The notes: generated by a model from the sequence alone, not told the origin. 64,000 nt of DNA from Streptomyces sp. ML-6 (GCF_030116705.1 NZ_JAOTIK010000001.1:3305001-3369000); one strand, 5' to 3'; positions 1 through 12,452 are shown, numbered from the stretch's first letter. A program made the numbers and translations.

Positions 1-333
1 CCGGAGGTGCTGGTCCGGAAGACCGTGAACTCGGCGTTCTACGGCGAGCCGGATCTGGGCGCCTGGCTGAAGGGCGCGGGGGTCTCGCAGTTCGTGGTCG
101 TGGGCATCCAGACGAACATGTGCAACGAGACGACCGCGCGGATGGGCGGGAACCTCGGGTACGACGTGCTGTTCCCGCTGGACGCGATGCACACCTTCGA
201 CCTGGCCGGGCCCTTCGGCTGGACGCAGACCGCGGAGGAGCTGACCCGGGCGACGGCGGTGTCGCTGCACGGCGGGCGGTTCGCCCGGGTCGTGACCACG
301 GCGGACGTGTTGAAGGGCGTATCCGCCCAGTAG
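1..333 (+). CDS. Cysteine hydrolase (isochorismatase family), 3' end only
   Basis: The start lies left of the window and the frame is open from base 1, so only about the last 110 residues are seen. They carry the typical second half of the isochorismatase/nicotinamidase fold: a Lys and SAF segment (near VRKTVNSAF), then VVVGIQTNMCNETTARMG, in which the Cys is the family's nucleophile, followed by GNLGYDV and a final helix. Enzymes of this family hydrolyse amides or vinyl ethers; the substrate cannot be read from this part. The stop TAG lies inside a short direct repeat shared with the proC stop region, and proC converges on this gene. Confidence 0.85.
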   Translation, partial: PEVLVRKTVNSAFYGEPDLGAWLKGAGVSQFVVVGIQTNMCNETTARMGGNLGYDVLFPLDAMHTFDLAGPFGWTQTAEELTRATAVSLHGGRFARVVTTADVLKGVSAQ

Positions 334-359
334 GGGCTCAGCCCGGTAGGGGCTCAGCC
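331..359. repeat. Short direct repeat covering both convergent stop codons
   Basis: A 13-bp unit, TAGGGGCTCAGCC, occurs at 331-343 and again at 347-359. The first copy contains the TAG stop of the cysteine hydrolase. The second contains the TGA stop of proC on the other strand (354-356). The whole gap between the two genes is therefore a duplicated segment. Confidence 0.7.
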
Positions 360-1163
360 GTTGCCGGAGGCGAGTTCGCGGCTGCGGTCGCGGGCGGCTT
401 CGAGGGCGGCGATGAGGGCGGCGCGCACGCCGTGGTTCTCCAGCTCGCGGATGGCGCTGATGGTGGTGCCGGCCGGGCTGGTGACGGCCTCGCGGAGCTT
501 GACCGGGTGCTCGCCGCTGTCGCGGAGCATGACGGCGGCGCCGATGGCGGCCTGGACGATCAGTTCGTGGGCCTGGGCGCGGGGCAGGCCGAGCAGGATG
601 CCCGCGTCGGTCATCGCCTCGACGAGGAAGTAGAAGTAGGCGGGGCCGGAGCCGGAGAGGGCGGTCGCCGCGTCCTGCTGGGACTCGGGGACGCGGAGGG
701 TCTTGCCGACGCCGCCGAAGATCGCCTCGGCGGCGTCGAGGTGGCCGGTGGTGGCGTGGCTGCCCGCGGAGATGACGGACATGCCCTCGTCGACCAGGAC
801 GGGGGTGTTCGGCATGACGCGCACGACCGGGGTCCCCCCGGTGAGGCGGTCCTCGATGGAGGCGGTCGTGATGCCCGCTGCGGCGCTGATGACCAGGCGG
901 TCGGCGGTGACGTGCGGGGCGAGTTCGTCGAGCAGCCGGCCCATGTCCTGGGGCTTGACCGCGAGGATGAGGATGTCGGCGCGGGCGGCGGCCTCGGCGT
1001 TGGTGACGGACTCGACGCCGTAGCGGTTGTGGAGTTCCTCGGCGCGCTCGGAGCGGCGGGTGGTGACCAGCAGGTTCCCCGGGCGCCAGCCTGCCCGGAT
1101 CATGCCGCTGAGCAGGGCCTCGCCGATCTTTCCGGTGCCGAGGACTGCAACTGTCTGGGTCAT
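354..1163 (-). CDS. proC: Pyrroline-5-carboxylate reductase
   Basis: Reduces 1-pyrroline-5-carboxylate to proline with NAD(P)H in the cytoplasm, the last step of proline synthesis. The N-terminus has the Rossmann dinucleotide motif VAVLGTGKIGEALLSGM. The C-terminal dimerisation domain carries the P5CR signature region (ALSGSGPAYFYFLVEAM, then VTSPAGTTISAI). The length of 269 aa is normal for the family. I chose the ATG at 1163 because GGAGGG sits 8 bases upstream; a GTG at 1172 in the same frame would place the ribosome site too close. It is a single gene converging on the cysteine hydrolase. Confidence 0.96.
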   Translation of the reverse strand: MTQTVAVLGTGKIGEALLSGMIRAGWRPGNLLVTTRRSERAEELHNRYGVESVTNAEAAARADILILAVKPQDMGRLLDELAPHVTADRLVISAAAGITTASIEDRLTGGTPVVRVMPNTPVLVDEGMSVISAGSHATTGHLDAAEAIFGGVGKTLRVPESQQDAATALSGSGPAYFYFLVEAMTDAGILLGLPRAQAHELIVQAAIGAAVMLRDSGEHPVKLREAVTSPAGTTISAIRELENHGVRAALIAALEAARDRSRELASGNG

Positions 1164-1275
1164 GTGGTTCACCCTCCGGGCGGTGCTCGCGGATCTCGGT
1201 GCGTGTGCCGACGGCGACGACGTGCTGTGGCGACGGGGCGTCGTGCCGACGCCGTCATCCTCGCACCGGGGCGGC

Positions 1276-2001
1276 TCAGGCCGTGCGGCGGCGGAGGGTG
1301 GCGGCGCCGAGGACGAGGACCAGGACGGCGCAGCCCGCGACGACCACGATGTCGCGGACGAAGTCGCCGGTGATGTCGGCGTGGTGGCGGACCTCGTTCA
1401 TGCCGTCGACCGCGTACGACATGGGCAGGACGTTCGAGAGGGCTTCGAGGGCTGGGGCCATCCGGTCGCGGGGGACGAAGAGTCCGCAGAGCAGGAGCTG
1501 CGGGAAGATCACGGCGGGCATGAATTGGACGGCCTGGAACTCGGATGCGGCGAAGGCCGAGACGAACAGGCCCAGGGCCGTGCCGAGCAGGGCGACGAGG
1601 AGCAGCAGCCATGGGGAGCCGAGGACGTCCAGGCCGAGCGCCCACACCGAGACCGCGGTGGCCAGCAGGGACTGGAGGACCGCGACGGCGCCGAACGCGA
1701 GGGCGTAGCCGGCGATCAGGTCGCCCTTGCCGAGCGGCATCGCGAGGAGGCGTTCGAGGGTGCCGGAGGTGCGTTCGCGCAGGGTGGCGATCGAGGTCAC
1801 CAGGAACATCGTGATCAGCGGGAAGATGCCGAGGAGCGAGGCGCCGATGGCGTCGAAGGTGCTGGGGCTGCCGTCGAACACGTACCGGAGCAGCGTGATC
1901 ATCAGGACCGGGACCAGGAGCAGCAGGGCGACGGTACGGGGGTCGTGGGCCAGTTGGCGCAGGACCCGGGCGGCGGTGGCGAGGGTGCGGGCCGGGCTCA
2001 T
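1276..2001 (-). CDS. ABC exporter permease (ABC-2 type)
   Basis: A membrane subunit of 241 aa with about six hydrophobic segments in the ABC-2 layout: LLLLVPVLMITLLRYVF near the N-terminus, then a central TSIATLRERTSGTLERLLAMP stretch that is a recognisable ABC-2 feature, and a final helix followed by an Arg-rich end. It overlaps the upstream ATPase gene by 4 bases (ATGA), so the two should be co-translated and form one exporter. The substrate is unknown; drug or lipid export is typical of the family. Confidence 0.9.
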   Translation of the reverse strand: MSPARTLATAARVLRQLAHDPRTVALLLLVPVLMITLLRYVFDGSPSTFDAIGASLLGIFPLITMFLVTSIATLRERTSGTLERLLAMPLGKGDLIAGYALAFGAVAVLQSLLATAVSVWALGLDVLGSPWLLLLVALLGTALGLFVSAFAASEFQAVQFMPAVIFPQLLLCGLFVPRDRMAPALEALSNVLPMSYAVDGMNEVRHHADITGDFVRDIVVVAGCAVLVLVLGAATLRRRTA

Positions 2002-2765
2002 TCGGCGGTCTCCTGACGGGTGGCGGCGCGGTCGACCAGGTGGAGGAAGGCCGCTTCGACGGTGTCGGAGCGGGCGACGGTGCGCAGTGCCTCGGGAGTG
2101 CCGTCGGCGAGGATCGCGCCCTCGCGCATGAGGAGCAGCCGGTGGCAGCGTTCGGCCTCGTCCATGACGTGGGAGGAGACGAGGAGGGTGGTGCCGTGCT
2201 CGTCGGCGAGGCGGTGGAAGAGGCTCCACAGGTCGCGGCGGAGCACGGGGTCCAGGCCCACGGTCGGTTCGTCGAGGACCAGGAGTTCCGGGGCGCCGAG
2301 CAGGGCGACGGCCAGGGAGACGCGGGTGAGCTGGCCGCCGGAGAGGGCTCCGGCGAGGGCGTCGGCGCGGTCGGCCAGGTCGACCTCGGTGAGGACGCGC
2401 GCGACGTCGGTGCGGCGGGCATCCCGGTGCCGGCGTCCCGGCCGGAGGATCGCCGCGAAGTGATCGAGGTTCTGCCGGACGGTCAGGTCGGTGTGGACCG
2501 ACGGGTTCTGGGTGACGTAGCCGACGCGCGGGCGGAGGGTGGGGTGGCCCGCGGGGCTGCCGAGCACGAGGAGGGTGCCGGTGACCTTGGCCTGGGTGCC
2601 CACGACGGCACGCATCAGGGTGGATTTGCCGCAGCCGGAGGGGCCGAGGAGGCCGGTGATCCTGCCGGGCCGGACGGTGAAGTCGAGGCCGCGGAGGACG
2701 GTGCGGTTGCCTCGTACGACGGTGAGGCCACGGGCCTCGACGGCGACGCCCGAAGAATTCATCAT
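1998..2765 (-). CDS. ABC transporter ATP-binding protein
   Basis: The nucleotide-binding subunit (255 aa) of the exporter formed with the permease at 1276-2001. It has a Walker A motif (GPSGCGKST, about residue 43), the signature LSGGQLTRVSLA and a Walker B region LLVLDEPTVGLDP, followed by the switch His in SSHVMDEAERC. The DrrA/CcmA-like style of the C-terminus fits a drug-type ABC-2 exporter. The start is ATG at 2765 or the next codon at 2762. The upstream DNA is locally AT-rich (GAAAAATTC), a likely promoter region. Confidence 0.95.
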   Translation of the reverse strand: MMNSSGVAVEARGLTVVRGNRTVLRGLDFTVRPGRITGLLGPSGCGKSTLMRAVVGTQAKVTGTLLVLGSPAGHPTLRPRVGYVTQNPSVHTDLTVRQNLDHFAAILRPGRRHRDARRTDVARVLTEVDLADRADALAGALSGGQLTRVSLAVALLGAPELLVLDEPTVGLDPVLRRDLWSLFHRLADEHGTTLLVSSHVMDEAERCHRLLLMREGAILADGTPEALRTVARSDTVEAAFLHLVDRAATRQETAE

Positions 2766-2978
2766 GCGATGAATTTTTCTCCCGGCTCATCCACCCGTCA
2801 AGGAAACGAACAGGACAGGACGGGGCCGGGCGGAGTCGGGGCAGGACCAGGGGAGGGCCGGGCGGAGGGCGTGCGGGGGTGCGAAGGCACGGGCGGCGGG
2901 AGCGCGGAAGCGCGGAAGCGCGGGCGGCGGGAACGCGGGGGTCCAGCAGTGCGGAGGAAGGGAGGCGGAAGCGCGGGG

Positions 2979-3530
2979 TTACTTGCGCTTGGGGCGCTTG
3001 CCCTTGGTGTTCTTGCGGGCCGCCGGGTTCCCGGTGCGGGCCGAGCGACGCTTCTCGTAACGGGCCAGGGCCGTCTCGTACTCCGTGCGGTGCAGCCGCT
3101 CGCCCGGTGCCTCCCGGAACGTACGGAGGAAGTACGCGAGCAGCGAGCCGACGAAGCCGATCGTCTTGAGGCCGCGCAGGTTGGCCTCGCGCACCGGGTC
3201 GGTGGGGCGGCGGTTGAACCCTTCCCACGTCTTGCGGAAGGCGATGGCGCTGCAGATGGCGAACATCAGGACCACCAGCATGCCGACGAAACCGCCCACG
3301 TCGGCGATCTCCAGCCCCTGGTAGGCGAAGCGGAGCACGAAGCAGGCGGCGACCGCCGCGACCAGGGAGCCGATCGAGACCCCGACCCGGCGCAGCCCGT
3401 AACCCCCGCTGTGGTCGACCCAGGTCGTACCGAAGAAGCGCAGGGGCTCGGGCTGCGGGCCGGGGGTGGAACCGGGCGCGGTGCTGCCGGGCGCGGGGCC
3501 GGAACCGGGGGCTTCGCTGTTCTCGCTCAC
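2979..3530 (-). CDS. Small membrane protein of unknown function
   Basis: The 183-aa protein has a Pro/Gly/Ser-rich N-terminus, two or three membrane segments (about residues 49-69, 76-98 and near 125) and a strongly basic Lys/Arg C-terminus ending in KNTKGKRPKRK. I do not recognise an enzymatic motif. Similar proteins are common in Streptomyces and remain uncharacterised. It stands between the ABC exporter and the SH3-domain gene, all on the minus strand. The 213-bp gap below it (2766-2978) is GC-rich low-complexity DNA with repeated GCGGAAGCGCGG-like words and no gene that I can support. Confidence 0.7.
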   Translation of the reverse strand: MSENSEAPGSGPAPGSTAPGSTPGPQPEPLRFFGTTWVDHSGGYGLRRVGVSIGSLVAAVAACFVLRFAYQGLEIADVGGFVGMLVVLMFAICSAIAFRKTWEGFNRRPTDPVREANLRGLKTIGFVGSLLAYFLRTFREAPGERLHRTEYETALARYEKRRSARTGNPAARKNTKGKRPKRK

Positions 3531-3630
3531 GAGGTCGATTATCCCCGCGCCGTCGCCGCCCCTGCCGCGATCCCCGTCACGCCCGCGCCCGTCCCCGTAC
3601 CCCGCGGTGCCCCGTATCCGCCGGGCGTCG

Positions 3631-4023
3631 TCAGTCGCAGCGCGGGGCGATGTAGCCGTCGCTGCCGGTGTGGACGTAGGCGTCCGAGACGAACTGGCCG
3701 TTGGCGATGTTGTCCCAGAGGTTCGAGGTGCCGTACGGGCCGGTGACCCGCTCCCCCGGCTTCTGGCAGTAGACCGGGACCCGCATTCCGTACGGGAGGG
3801 TCCTGACGATCCCGTACTTGGTGCCCGGTCCCCGGCGGACGTTGACGCGGTAGCCGGGCGCGATCGGGTACCTGGGGACGTCGCCGGAACCGGCGAGCGC
3901 CTCCACCTCCTCGGCGCCGTCGGCGGCGGTGGCCGTGACCGTGGCGGTGTCGTCGGCGTGCTCCCCCGTGCGCTCTTCCACGCGCTTTTCCGTGTGCTCT
4001 TCCGTGCGCTCTTCCGTGGCCAT
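3631..4023 (-). CDS. SH3-domain protein without a visible signal peptide
   Basis: The 130-aa protein begins with a Glu/Thr/His/Arg-rich segment made of repeats like EERTEEHTEKR (residues 4-22). A bacterial SH3-like domain follows at about residues 50-128, recognised by YRVNVRRGPGTKYGIVRTLPYG, which normally binds peptidoglycan or peptides. No hydrophobic signal sequence is visible, which is unusual for an SH3b wall-binding protein. The ATG at 4023 is supported by GGGGGAGGG seven bases upstream. The neighbour on the other strand is a Ser/Thr kinase, 123 bp away and divergent. Confidence 0.75.
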   Translation of the reverse strand: MATEERTEEHTEKRVEERTGEHADDTATVTATAADGAEEVEALAGSGDVPRYPIAPGYRVNVRRGPGTKYGIVRTLPYGMRVPVYCQKPGERVTGPYGTSNLWDNIANGQFVSDAYVHTGSDGYIAPRCD

Positions 4024-4146
4024 GTGGCCCTCCCCCGTTGAGAGTTGGGTGTACGACGCGCAGGCTACATAGCTCCCCCCGGATCTCACGCACCATCGAC
4101 TAGGCTCCGTGCGTCGCGCTTGCGGACGAACACACGGGGGTGGGCG

Positions 4147-6489
<2,343 letters not shown>

Positions 6490-6683
6490 GCACGGGGCGA
6501 GCGGGATGAGCGGGGCGGGTGGAGCAGACGGGGCGGGTGGAGCAGACGGGCGGCGGCACCGGACCCCGGGAGCGCTCGTGGGAGAGGCCCGGACCCCGGG
6601 TGGAAGCGGGGCCGGGCCTTCCCGGTCGATGAGTCGACGGGCCGTGAGGCCGTGAAGGGCGTCGGCGAGCCGTCGGCGGGACG
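6490..6683. other. Convergent gap kinase/ilvD with 18-bp tandem duplication
   Basis: No gene is supported here. An 18-bp unit, GGGGCGGGTGGAGCAGAC, occurs twice in tandem at 6512-6529 and 6530-6547. Further on there are short GC-rich inverted segments around CCGGACCCCGGG, but no clean terminator. Confidence 0.5.
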
Positions 6684-8534
6684 TCAGCCGAGCTTGGTCA
6701 CGTCCCGCACCGCGCCCCGGTCCGCGCTCGTGGCCATCGCGGCGTACGCGCGCAGCGCCACCGAGACCTTGCGCTCGCGGTTCTTCGGCGCGTACACGCC
6801 GTTCAGCGCCTCGCGGCGACCGGCCAGCTCGGCCTCGGGGACCAGCAGCTCGATCGAGCGGTTCGGGATGTCGATCCTGATCCGGTCGCCGTCCTCGACC
6901 AGCGCGATCGTGCCGCCCGACGCGGCCTCCGGCGACGCGTGGCCGATGGACAGGCCCGACGTGCCGCCGGAGAAACGGCCGTCGGTCACCAGGGCGCAGC
7001 TCTTGCCGAGGCCGCGGCCCTTGAGGAAGGAGGTGGGGTAGAGCATCTCCTGCATGCCGGGGCCGCCGCGCGGGCCCTCGTAGCGGATGACGACGACGTC
7101 GCCCTCCTTGATCTCCTTGCGGAGGATCTTGTCCACGGCCTCGTCCTGCGACTCGCAGACGACCGCCGGGCCCTCGAAGGTCCAGATCGACTCGTCGACG
7201 CCCGCCGTCTTCACGACGCAGCCGTCCACCGCGAGGTTCCCCTTGAGGACCGCCAGGCCGCCGTCCTTGGAGTACGCGTGCGCCAGGTCGCGGATGCAGC
7301 CGCCGGCGGCGTCGAGGTCGAGGGAGTCCCAGCGCTCGGACTGCGAGAAGGCGGTGGCGGAACGGACGCATCCGGGGGCCGCGTGCCACAGCTCGACGGC
7401 CTCGGGGGACGGCGAGCCGCCGCGGACGTCCCAGTTCTTCAGCCACTCGGCGAGGGAGTCGGAGTGGACCGAGTGCACGTTCTCGTCGAGCAGTCCGCCG
7501 CGGTGCAGCTCGCCGAGGATGGCGGGGATGCCGCCGGCCCGGTGCACGTCCTCCATGTAGTACGTGCCGCCGGGGGCCACGTTGGGCGCGACCTTCGCCA
7601 GACAGGGGACGCGGCGCGAGACCGCGTCGATGTCGGCGAGGTCGTAGTCCAGCTCGGCCTCCTGCGCGGCGGCCAGCAGGTGCAGGATCGTGTTGGTGGA
7701 GCCGCCCATCGCGATGTCGAGCGCCATCGCGTTGTCGAACGCGGCACGGGTGCCGATGGAGCGGGGCAGGACCGTCGCGTCGTCCTGCTCGTAGTAACGC
7801 CTGGTGATCTCGACGACCGTGCGGCCCGCCTCCTCGTACAGCGCCCGGCGGGCGGTGTGCGTGGCGAGGACTGAGCCGTTGCCCGGCAGGGACAGGCCCA
7901 GGGCCTCGGTCAGGCAGTTCATCGAGTTGGCGGTGAACATGCCGGAACAACTGCCGCAGGTGGGGCAGGCGTTCTCCTCGATGCGGAGGATGTCCTCGTC
8001 CGAGATGCTCTCGTCCACGGCGTCGCTGATCGCGTTGACCAGGTCGAGCTTGCGGACCGTGCCGTCGACGAGGGTGGCCTTGCCGGCCTCCATCGGACCG
8101 CCGGAGACGAAGACCGTCGGGATGTCGAGGCGCATCGCGGCCATCAGCATGCCGGGGGTGATCTTGTCGCAGTTGGAGATGCAGATCAGCGCGTCCGCGC
8201 AGTGCGCCTCGACCATGTACTCGACGGAATCGGCGATCAGGTCGCGGGAGGGGAGGCTGTACAGCATCCCGCCGTGGCCCATCGCGATGCCGTCGTCGAC
8301 GGCGATGGTGTTGAACTCGCGCGGCACGGCGCCCGCGGCCCTGATGGCCTCGGAGACGATCCGGCCGACCGGCGCCAGGTGGGTGTGGCCGGGGACGAAC
8401 TCGGTGAAGGAGTTGGCGACCGCGATGATCGGCTTGCCGATGTCCTCGCTCGCTACGCCCGAGGCCCGCATAAGGGCGCGGGCGCCCGCCATGTTCCGGC
8501 CGTGGGTGACAGTGCGGGACCTCAGCTGGGGCAT
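6684..8534 (-). CDS. ilvD: Dihydroxy-acid dehydratase
   Basis: Dehydrates 2,3-dihydroxy-3-methyl acids to the 2-keto acids in valine, leucine and isoleucine synthesis; a cytoplasmic iron-sulfur enzyme. The 616 aa match the long IlvD type. Cluster and metal motifs are visible: [11 protein letters not shown] and [11 protein letters not shown], followed by [17 protein letters not shown], and near the end the SFLKGRG and [15 protein letters not shown] segments. I chose ATG at 8534 (MPQLRSRT) because GGAG lies about 9 bases upstream and the length then equals the family's; an ATG at 8555 is also in frame. The gene is separated by 194 bp from the TetR gene upstream. Confidence 0.97.
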   Translation of the reverse strand: MPQLRSRTVTHGRNMAGARALMRASGVASEDIGKPIIAVANSFTEFVPGHTHLAPVGRIVSEAIRAAGAVPREFNTIAVDDGIAMGHGGMLYSLPSRDLIADSVEYMVEAHCADALICISNCDKITPGMLMAAMRLDIPTVFVSGGPMEAGKATLVDGTVRKLDLVNAISDAVDESISDEDILRIEENACPTCGSCSGMFTANSMNCLTEALGLSLPGNGSVLATHTARRALYEEAGRTVVEITRRYYEQDDATVLPRSIGTRAAFDNAMALDIAMGGSTNTILHLLAAAQEAELDYDLADIDAVSRRVPCLAKVAPNVAPGGTYYMEDVHRAGGIPAILGELHRGGLLDENVHSVHSDSLAEWLKNWDVRGGSPSPEAVELWHAAPGCVRSATAFSQSERWDSLDLDAAGGCIRDLAHAYSKDGGLAVLKGNLAVDGCVVKTAGVDESIWTFEGPAVVCESQDEAVDKILRKEIKEGDVVVIRYEGPRGGPGMQEMLYPTSFLKGRGLGKSCALVTDGRFSGGTSGLSIGHASPEAASGGTIALVEDGDRIRIDIPNRSIELLVPEAELAGRREALNGVYAPKNRERKVSVALRAYAAMATSADRGAVRDVTKLG

Positions 8535-8728
8535 CGTCTCTCGCTCCTTCGACATCAAAGACTGTTTCCGAGCGTACGCCCCCGGCTCCAAGATCTGGAC
8601 ACATCGTCCGCCATGCGGGACGGGGTGCTCGGTGGGTGGTCGGTACGGAAACGCTACGGGACCGGGGGCGGGGCGGGCGACCGAGCAGGTGGGAGCGGGG
8701 GCCGCGCCGTGGGGGTGGGCCGCGGGGC

Positions 8729-9337
8729 TCAGGTCTCCGTCAGATAGCGCTGGAGCGTCGGCGCGACCATCCCGACGATCTTCTCGGGCGGCGCCGAGGC
8801 CAGCGGCTCCGTCCGGAGCACGTAACGCATCATCACGATCCCGATCATGTGCGAGGCCGCCAGTTCCGCGCGGAACGTGGGGTCCGGTACGTCCAGCGTC
8901 TCCGCCACGCGCTCCAGGAGCCGGCGCAGCACGAAGCCCCGCAGCACCTTCGCCGCCGCCTCGTGCGTCAGCGCGGACCGCATGATCGCCAGCAGCGGGG
9001 CCCTGGACGCCGGGTTCTCCCACACGGAGAGGAAGTAGCGGGCCAGCCGTTCCCCCAGGCCGTCCGGGCCCTCGCCCAGGACGGCCGGGATCACCAGGGC
9101 CGGTTCGAAGGACAGCTCGACGGCGGCGGCGAAGACCTCGTCCTTCGTACCGAAGTAGTGGTGGACCAGGGCGGCGTCCACGCCCGCCGCCCTGGCCACG
9201 CCCCGGATCGACGTCTTGTCGTAGCCGCGCTCCGCGAATTCGGTGCGGGCCGCGTCGAGGATGCGGGTGCGCGCGTCCGGGCCGTCGGGACCGGTGGTGC
9301 GGGAGGGGCGGCCGCGGCGCTTGGGGCCGTCGGTCAC
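8729..9337 (-). CDS. TetR-family transcriptional regulator
   Basis: The 202-aa protein has a basic N-terminus (RRGRPSR), a TetR helix-turn-helix at about residues 22-65 ([41 protein letters not shown], recognised in parts) and a helical ligand domain ending YLTET. Its GTG start overlaps the stop of the isomerase-like gene by 4 bases (GTGA at 9334-9337), so the two are probably co-translated and functionally linked. Its ligand is unknown. Confidence 0.9.
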   Translation of the reverse strand: MTDGPKRRGRPSRTTGPDGPDARTRILDAARTEFAERGYDKTSIRGVARAAGVDAALVHHYFGTKDEVFAAAVELSFEPALVIPAVLGEGPDGLGERLARYFLSVWENPASRAPLLAIMRSALTHEAAAKVLRGFVLRRLLERVAETLDVPDPTFRAELAASHMIGIVMMRYVLRTEPLASAPPEKIVGMVAPTLQRYLTET

Positions 9338-10161
9338 GGGCGCGGCGCCCGGTCCGGGGACGACGCCAGGTGGAGCCGGGTGAAGGCCAGGGCCTCCGCC
9401 AGGTCGGCCTCGCGTTCGGCGGTGGACATGGCGCGGCGGGTATTGACCTCGATGACGACGTGGCCGTCGAAGCCGGTGCGGGCCAGGTGCTCCAGGAGTT
9501 CGGCGCAGGGCTGGTCGCCGCGGCCGGGTACGAGGTGCTCGTCCTTGTTGGAGCCCTTGCCGTCGGCGAGGTGGACGTGGGCGAGGCGGTCGCCCATCCG
9601 CCCGACCATGGCCATGCCGTCGGTGCGGGCCGTCGCGGTGTGCGAGAGGTCCACGGTGAAGTGGCGGTAGTCGTTGTCGGTGACGTCCCACTCGGGGGCG
9701 TACGCGAGCATCTCGCGGTCCCGGTAGCGCCAGGGGTACATGTTCTCGACGGCGAACCGCACGTCGGTCTCGTCGGCCATGCGCCAGATCCCGGTGACGA
9801 AGTCGCGCGCGTAGTTGCGCTGCCACCGGAACGGCGGGTGGACGACCACGGTCGTCGCCCCCAGCTTCTCCGCCGCGTTCCGGGCCCGCTGGAGCTTCAC
9901 CCACGGATCGGTGGACCAGACGCGCTGGGTGATCAGCAGGCAGGGCGCGTGGACGGCGAGGATCGGTACCCGGTGGTGGTCCGAGAGCCTGCGCAGCGCC
10001 TCGATGTCCTGGCTGACCGGATCGGTCCACACCATGACCTCGACGCCGTCGTAACCGAGACGCGCGGCGATCTCGAAGGCCGTCGCCGTCGACTCCGGGT
10101 AGACGGAGGCCGTCGACAGGGCGACCTTCGCATCCGGGATGCGCACCACTGGTTCTGCCAC
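9334..10161 (-). CDS. Sugar phosphate isomerase/epimerase-like TIM-barrel protein
   Basis: The 275-aa protein has the AP-endonuclease-2-type TIM barrel of xylose isomerase-like enzymes. It shows the strand and metal-ligand pattern [46 protein letters not shown], ends with HVVIEVNTR, and contains His, Glu and Asp at the expected metal positions. The substrate cannot be deduced; inositol or sugar derivatives are typical. The GTG start at 10161 gives [13 protein letters not shown]. The gene heads a two-gene unit with the TetR regulator. Upstream lies 281 bp (10162-10442) rich in CGTACG and CCGTACGG words without a gene. Confidence 0.85.
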   Translation of the reverse strand: MAEPVVRIPDAKVALSTASVYPESTATAFEIAARLGYDGVEVMVWTDPVSQDIEALRRLSDHHRVPILAVHAPCLLITQRVWSTDPWVKLQRARNAAEKLGATTVVVHPPFRWQRNYARDFVTGIWRMADETDVRFAVENMYPWRYRDREMLAYAPEWDVTDNDYRHFTVDLSHTATARTDGMAMVGRMGDRLAHVHLADGKGSNKDEHLVPGRGDQPCAELLEHLARTGFDGHVVIEVNTRRAMSTAEREADLAEALAFTRLHLASSPDRAPRP

Positions 10162-10442
10162 TGGAACAGCGTACGGGCAGCCGTACGCCGGACCGAGGGT
10201 TCCGGGCGGAAAGTGAGCAGGGCCATGTGGCGGATTCCGGCCGCCGCACGACCCCCGGACCGCCTCCCGCCCGGCCCCGGCCGGCCTCCCGCCCGGTCCC
10301 GACCGGCCCTTCCGTACGGCCCACGACCGGCCTTTTCGTACGGGCTCGGCACGTCCCGTACGACCTCCGGGGCCGCCTCGCGTACGGGCCCGGCGTACCC
10401 CGCGCACTCGGCACGCCACCGCGCGGCTCGGCGCGCCCCCGC

Positions 10443-11390
10443 TCAGCTCAGCGCGGCCCGCTCCGCCGGCAGGTGGTCCAGGCGGCGCAGGATGACGCCC
10501 TCGCGCAGCGCCCAGGGGCAGATCTCCAGCTCCTCGACCTCGAACAGGTCCATGGCTCCCTCGGCGACCAGCGCCCCGGCGAGCAGCTGGCCGGCCCGGC
10601 CCTCGGAGACGCCTGGCAGGGTGCTCCGCTGCTCGACGGTCATCGTCGCCAGCTTCGGCACCCAGTCCTCCAGCGCCTTGCGGGTGAGGCCGCGCTGCAC
10701 GTACAGGCCCTCGGTGGAGCGCGCGGCGCCCGCGATCCTGGCGAGCTGCTTGAAGGTCTTGGAGGTGGCCACGACGTGGTCCGGGCGGCCGAGGCGGGTG
10801 AACTCCCCGACGCTGCGGGCGATGCCGGCCCGCACGTGGCGGCGCAGCGCCTTCACCTCCGCCGGGTCCGGCGGGTCGCCCGGCAGCCATCCGGCGGTGA
10901 GCCGGCCGGCCCCGAGCGGCAGCGACACCGCGGCGGCCGGCTCCTCGTCCATGCCGTAGGCGATCTCCAGCGAACCGCCCCCGATGTCCAGCACCAGCAG
11001 CCGCCCCGACGACCAGCCGTACCAGCGGCGGGCGGCGAGGAAGGTGAGCCGGGCCTCCTCCGCGCCGCTGAGGACGGCGAGTTCGACGCCCGTCTCCTCG
11101 CGCACCCGGGCCAGCACCTGGTCGACGTTGCTCGCCTCGCGCACCGCGGACGTGGCGAACGGCAGCACGTCCTCGCAGCCCTTGTCCTCGGCGGCCTGGA
11201 GCGCGTCGGTGATCGTCGCCACCAGCCGGTCCACGCCCTCGGGGCCTATCGCCCCGTCCTCGTCGAGGAGTTCGGCCAGGCGCAGTTCCGCCTTGTGCGA
11301 GTGCGCGGGCAGGGGGCGGGCCCCGGGGTGCGCGTCCACCACCAGCAGGTGCACCGTGTTCGAACCCACGTCGAGGACTCCGAGTCTCAT
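10443..11390 (-). CDS. Ppx/GppA family phosphatase
   Basis: The 315-aa protein belongs to the exopolyphosphatase/guanosine pentaphosphatase family, which removes phosphate from polyphosphate or pppGpp. The phosphate-binding motif [13 protein letters not shown] is at residues 5-17, an SAVREASN motif is near residue 100, and the second phosphate motif [11 protein letters not shown] is near 140. The length is that of the short two-domain actinobacterial Ppx without the HD domain. The ATG at 11390 is supported by length and motif position. The precise substrate (polyP or pppGpp) cannot be told from sequence. Confidence 0.9.
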   Translation of the reverse strand: MRLGVLDVGSNTVHLLVVDAHPGARPLPAHSHKAELRLAELLDEDGAIGPEGVDRLVATITDALQAAEDKGCEDVLPFATSAVREASNVDQVLARVREETGVELAVLSGAEEARLTFLAARRWYGWSSGRLLVLDIGGGSLEIAYGMDEEPAAAVSLPLGAGRLTAGWLPGDPPDPAEVKALRRHVRAGIARSVGEFTRLGRPDHVVATSKTFKQLARIAGAARSTEGLYVQRGLTRKALEDWVPKLATMTVEQRSTLPGVSEGRAGQLLAGALVAEGAMDLFEVEELEICPWALREGVILRRLDHLPAERAALS

Positions 11391-11473
11391 ACCCGGAACG
11401 CTACCGGCCCCGCGGACTCAGGCCGACCGACAATCGGGAGGCGGCGTCGCGGGGCCGGGCACGCACATCTGCG

Positions 11474-11496
11474 GCGTTGTCGTCAATCAACAACGC
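11474..11496. promoter_or_regulatory. Inverted repeat in divergent region
   Basis: A perfect 7-bp inverted repeat, GCGTTGT ... ACAACGC, with a 9-bp spacer (CGTCAATCA) lies between ppx (start 11390, minus) and the Cys-rich gene (start 11592, plus). The region is AT-richer than its surroundings. It may be an operator; I found no named regulator motif. Confidence 0.45.
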
Positions 11497-11591
11497 TCCG
11501 CGTTGCCTCAATCCTCCGCCTTGCATCTGCACGCACCCAGCTCCGCTCCTTCTCCCACCCCCCAATTGCCGGTCGGCCTTACCCTTGGCGC

Positions 11592-12452
11592 GTGCCAAAG
11601 ACGAAAAAGGCGAAGCCGGGCAAAAACACGAAGAAGCAGAGAACGAAGCAGGAGATGCGGCAGGAAGTGAACGGGCCGGACCGGGCCGGGGACCGGGTCG
11701 AGGACGAGAAGGGGATCGATTTCGCACGCGCCTGGGTCGAGTTCCCGGACCCCGCGGACGACGAACAGATCTTCCGCTGCGACCTGACCTGGCTGACCTC
11801 CAGGTGGACCTGCGTCTTCGGCAGCGGCTGCCAGGGCATCCAGGCGGGGCGCGCGGACGACGGGTGCTGCACGCTGGGCGCGCACTTCTCGGACGAGGAC
11901 GACGAGGAGCGGGTGGCGGGCCACGTCGCACGGCTGACCCCCGAGCTGTGGCAGTTCCACGACGTCGGTACGGAGACGGGCTGGGTCCAGGTCGACGACG
12001 ACGGGGAACGCCAGACGCGGCGCTGGAAGGGCTCCTGCATCTTCCAGAACCGCCCCGGCTTCGCGGCGGGCGCGGGCTGTTCGCTGCACATCCTGGCACT
12101 GCGGGAGGGCCGGGAGCCCCTGGAGACCAAGCCGGACGTCTGCTGGCAGCTGCCGATCCGGCGCACGTACGACTGGATCGACCGGCCCGACGACACCCGG
12201 GTGCTCCAGGTGTCGATCGGCGAGTACGACCGCAGGGGCTGGGGCCCGGGCGGCCACGACCTGCACTGGTGGTGCACGTCGGCGACCTCGGCGCACGGGG
12301 CCGGGGAGCCGGTCTACGTGTCCTACCGCCCCGAACTCGTCGAGCTGATGGGCAAGAAGGCGTACGCCCGCCTGGTCGAGCTGTGCGAGGAGCGGCTGTC
12401 CGCGCTCCTGCCGATGGCCCCGCACCCGGCGGACCCGGTCGATCCGGCGTAA
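11592..12452 (+). CDS. Cys-rich protein of unknown function (DUF3109/YkgJ-like)
   Basis: The 286-aa protein has a very basic N-terminus ([19 protein letters not shown]), then a core with clustered cysteines: the FRCD segment, [38 protein letters not shown] and KPDVCWQ. The CC-x2-GA pattern and later CxF and CSLH segments resemble the metal-binding DUF3109/YkgJ group, so iron or zinc binding is inferred. The GTG start at 11592 is chosen because the frame upstream is non-coding in character. The stop codon overlaps the start of an 8-bp tandem repeat. Confidence 0.7.
   Translation: MPKTKKAKPGKNTKKQRTKQEMRQEVNGPDRAGDRVEDEKGIDFARAWVEFPDPADDEQIFRCDLTWLTSRWTCVFGSGCQGIQAGRADDGCCTLGAHFSDEDDEERVAGHVARLTPELWQFHDVGTETGWVQVDDDGERQTRRWKGSCIFQNRPGFAAGAGCSLHILALREGREPLETKPDVCWQLPIRRTYDWIDRPDDTRVLQVSIGEYDRRGWGPGGHDLHWWCTSATSAHGAGEPVYVSYRPELVELMGKKAYARLVELCEERLSALLPMAPHPADPVDPA

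Noticed and set aside
8535..8728. A T-box or leader attenuator upstream of ilvD
   Set aside because: No Leu/Val/Ile-rich leader peptide or T-box-like bulge is visible in the 194-bp gap.
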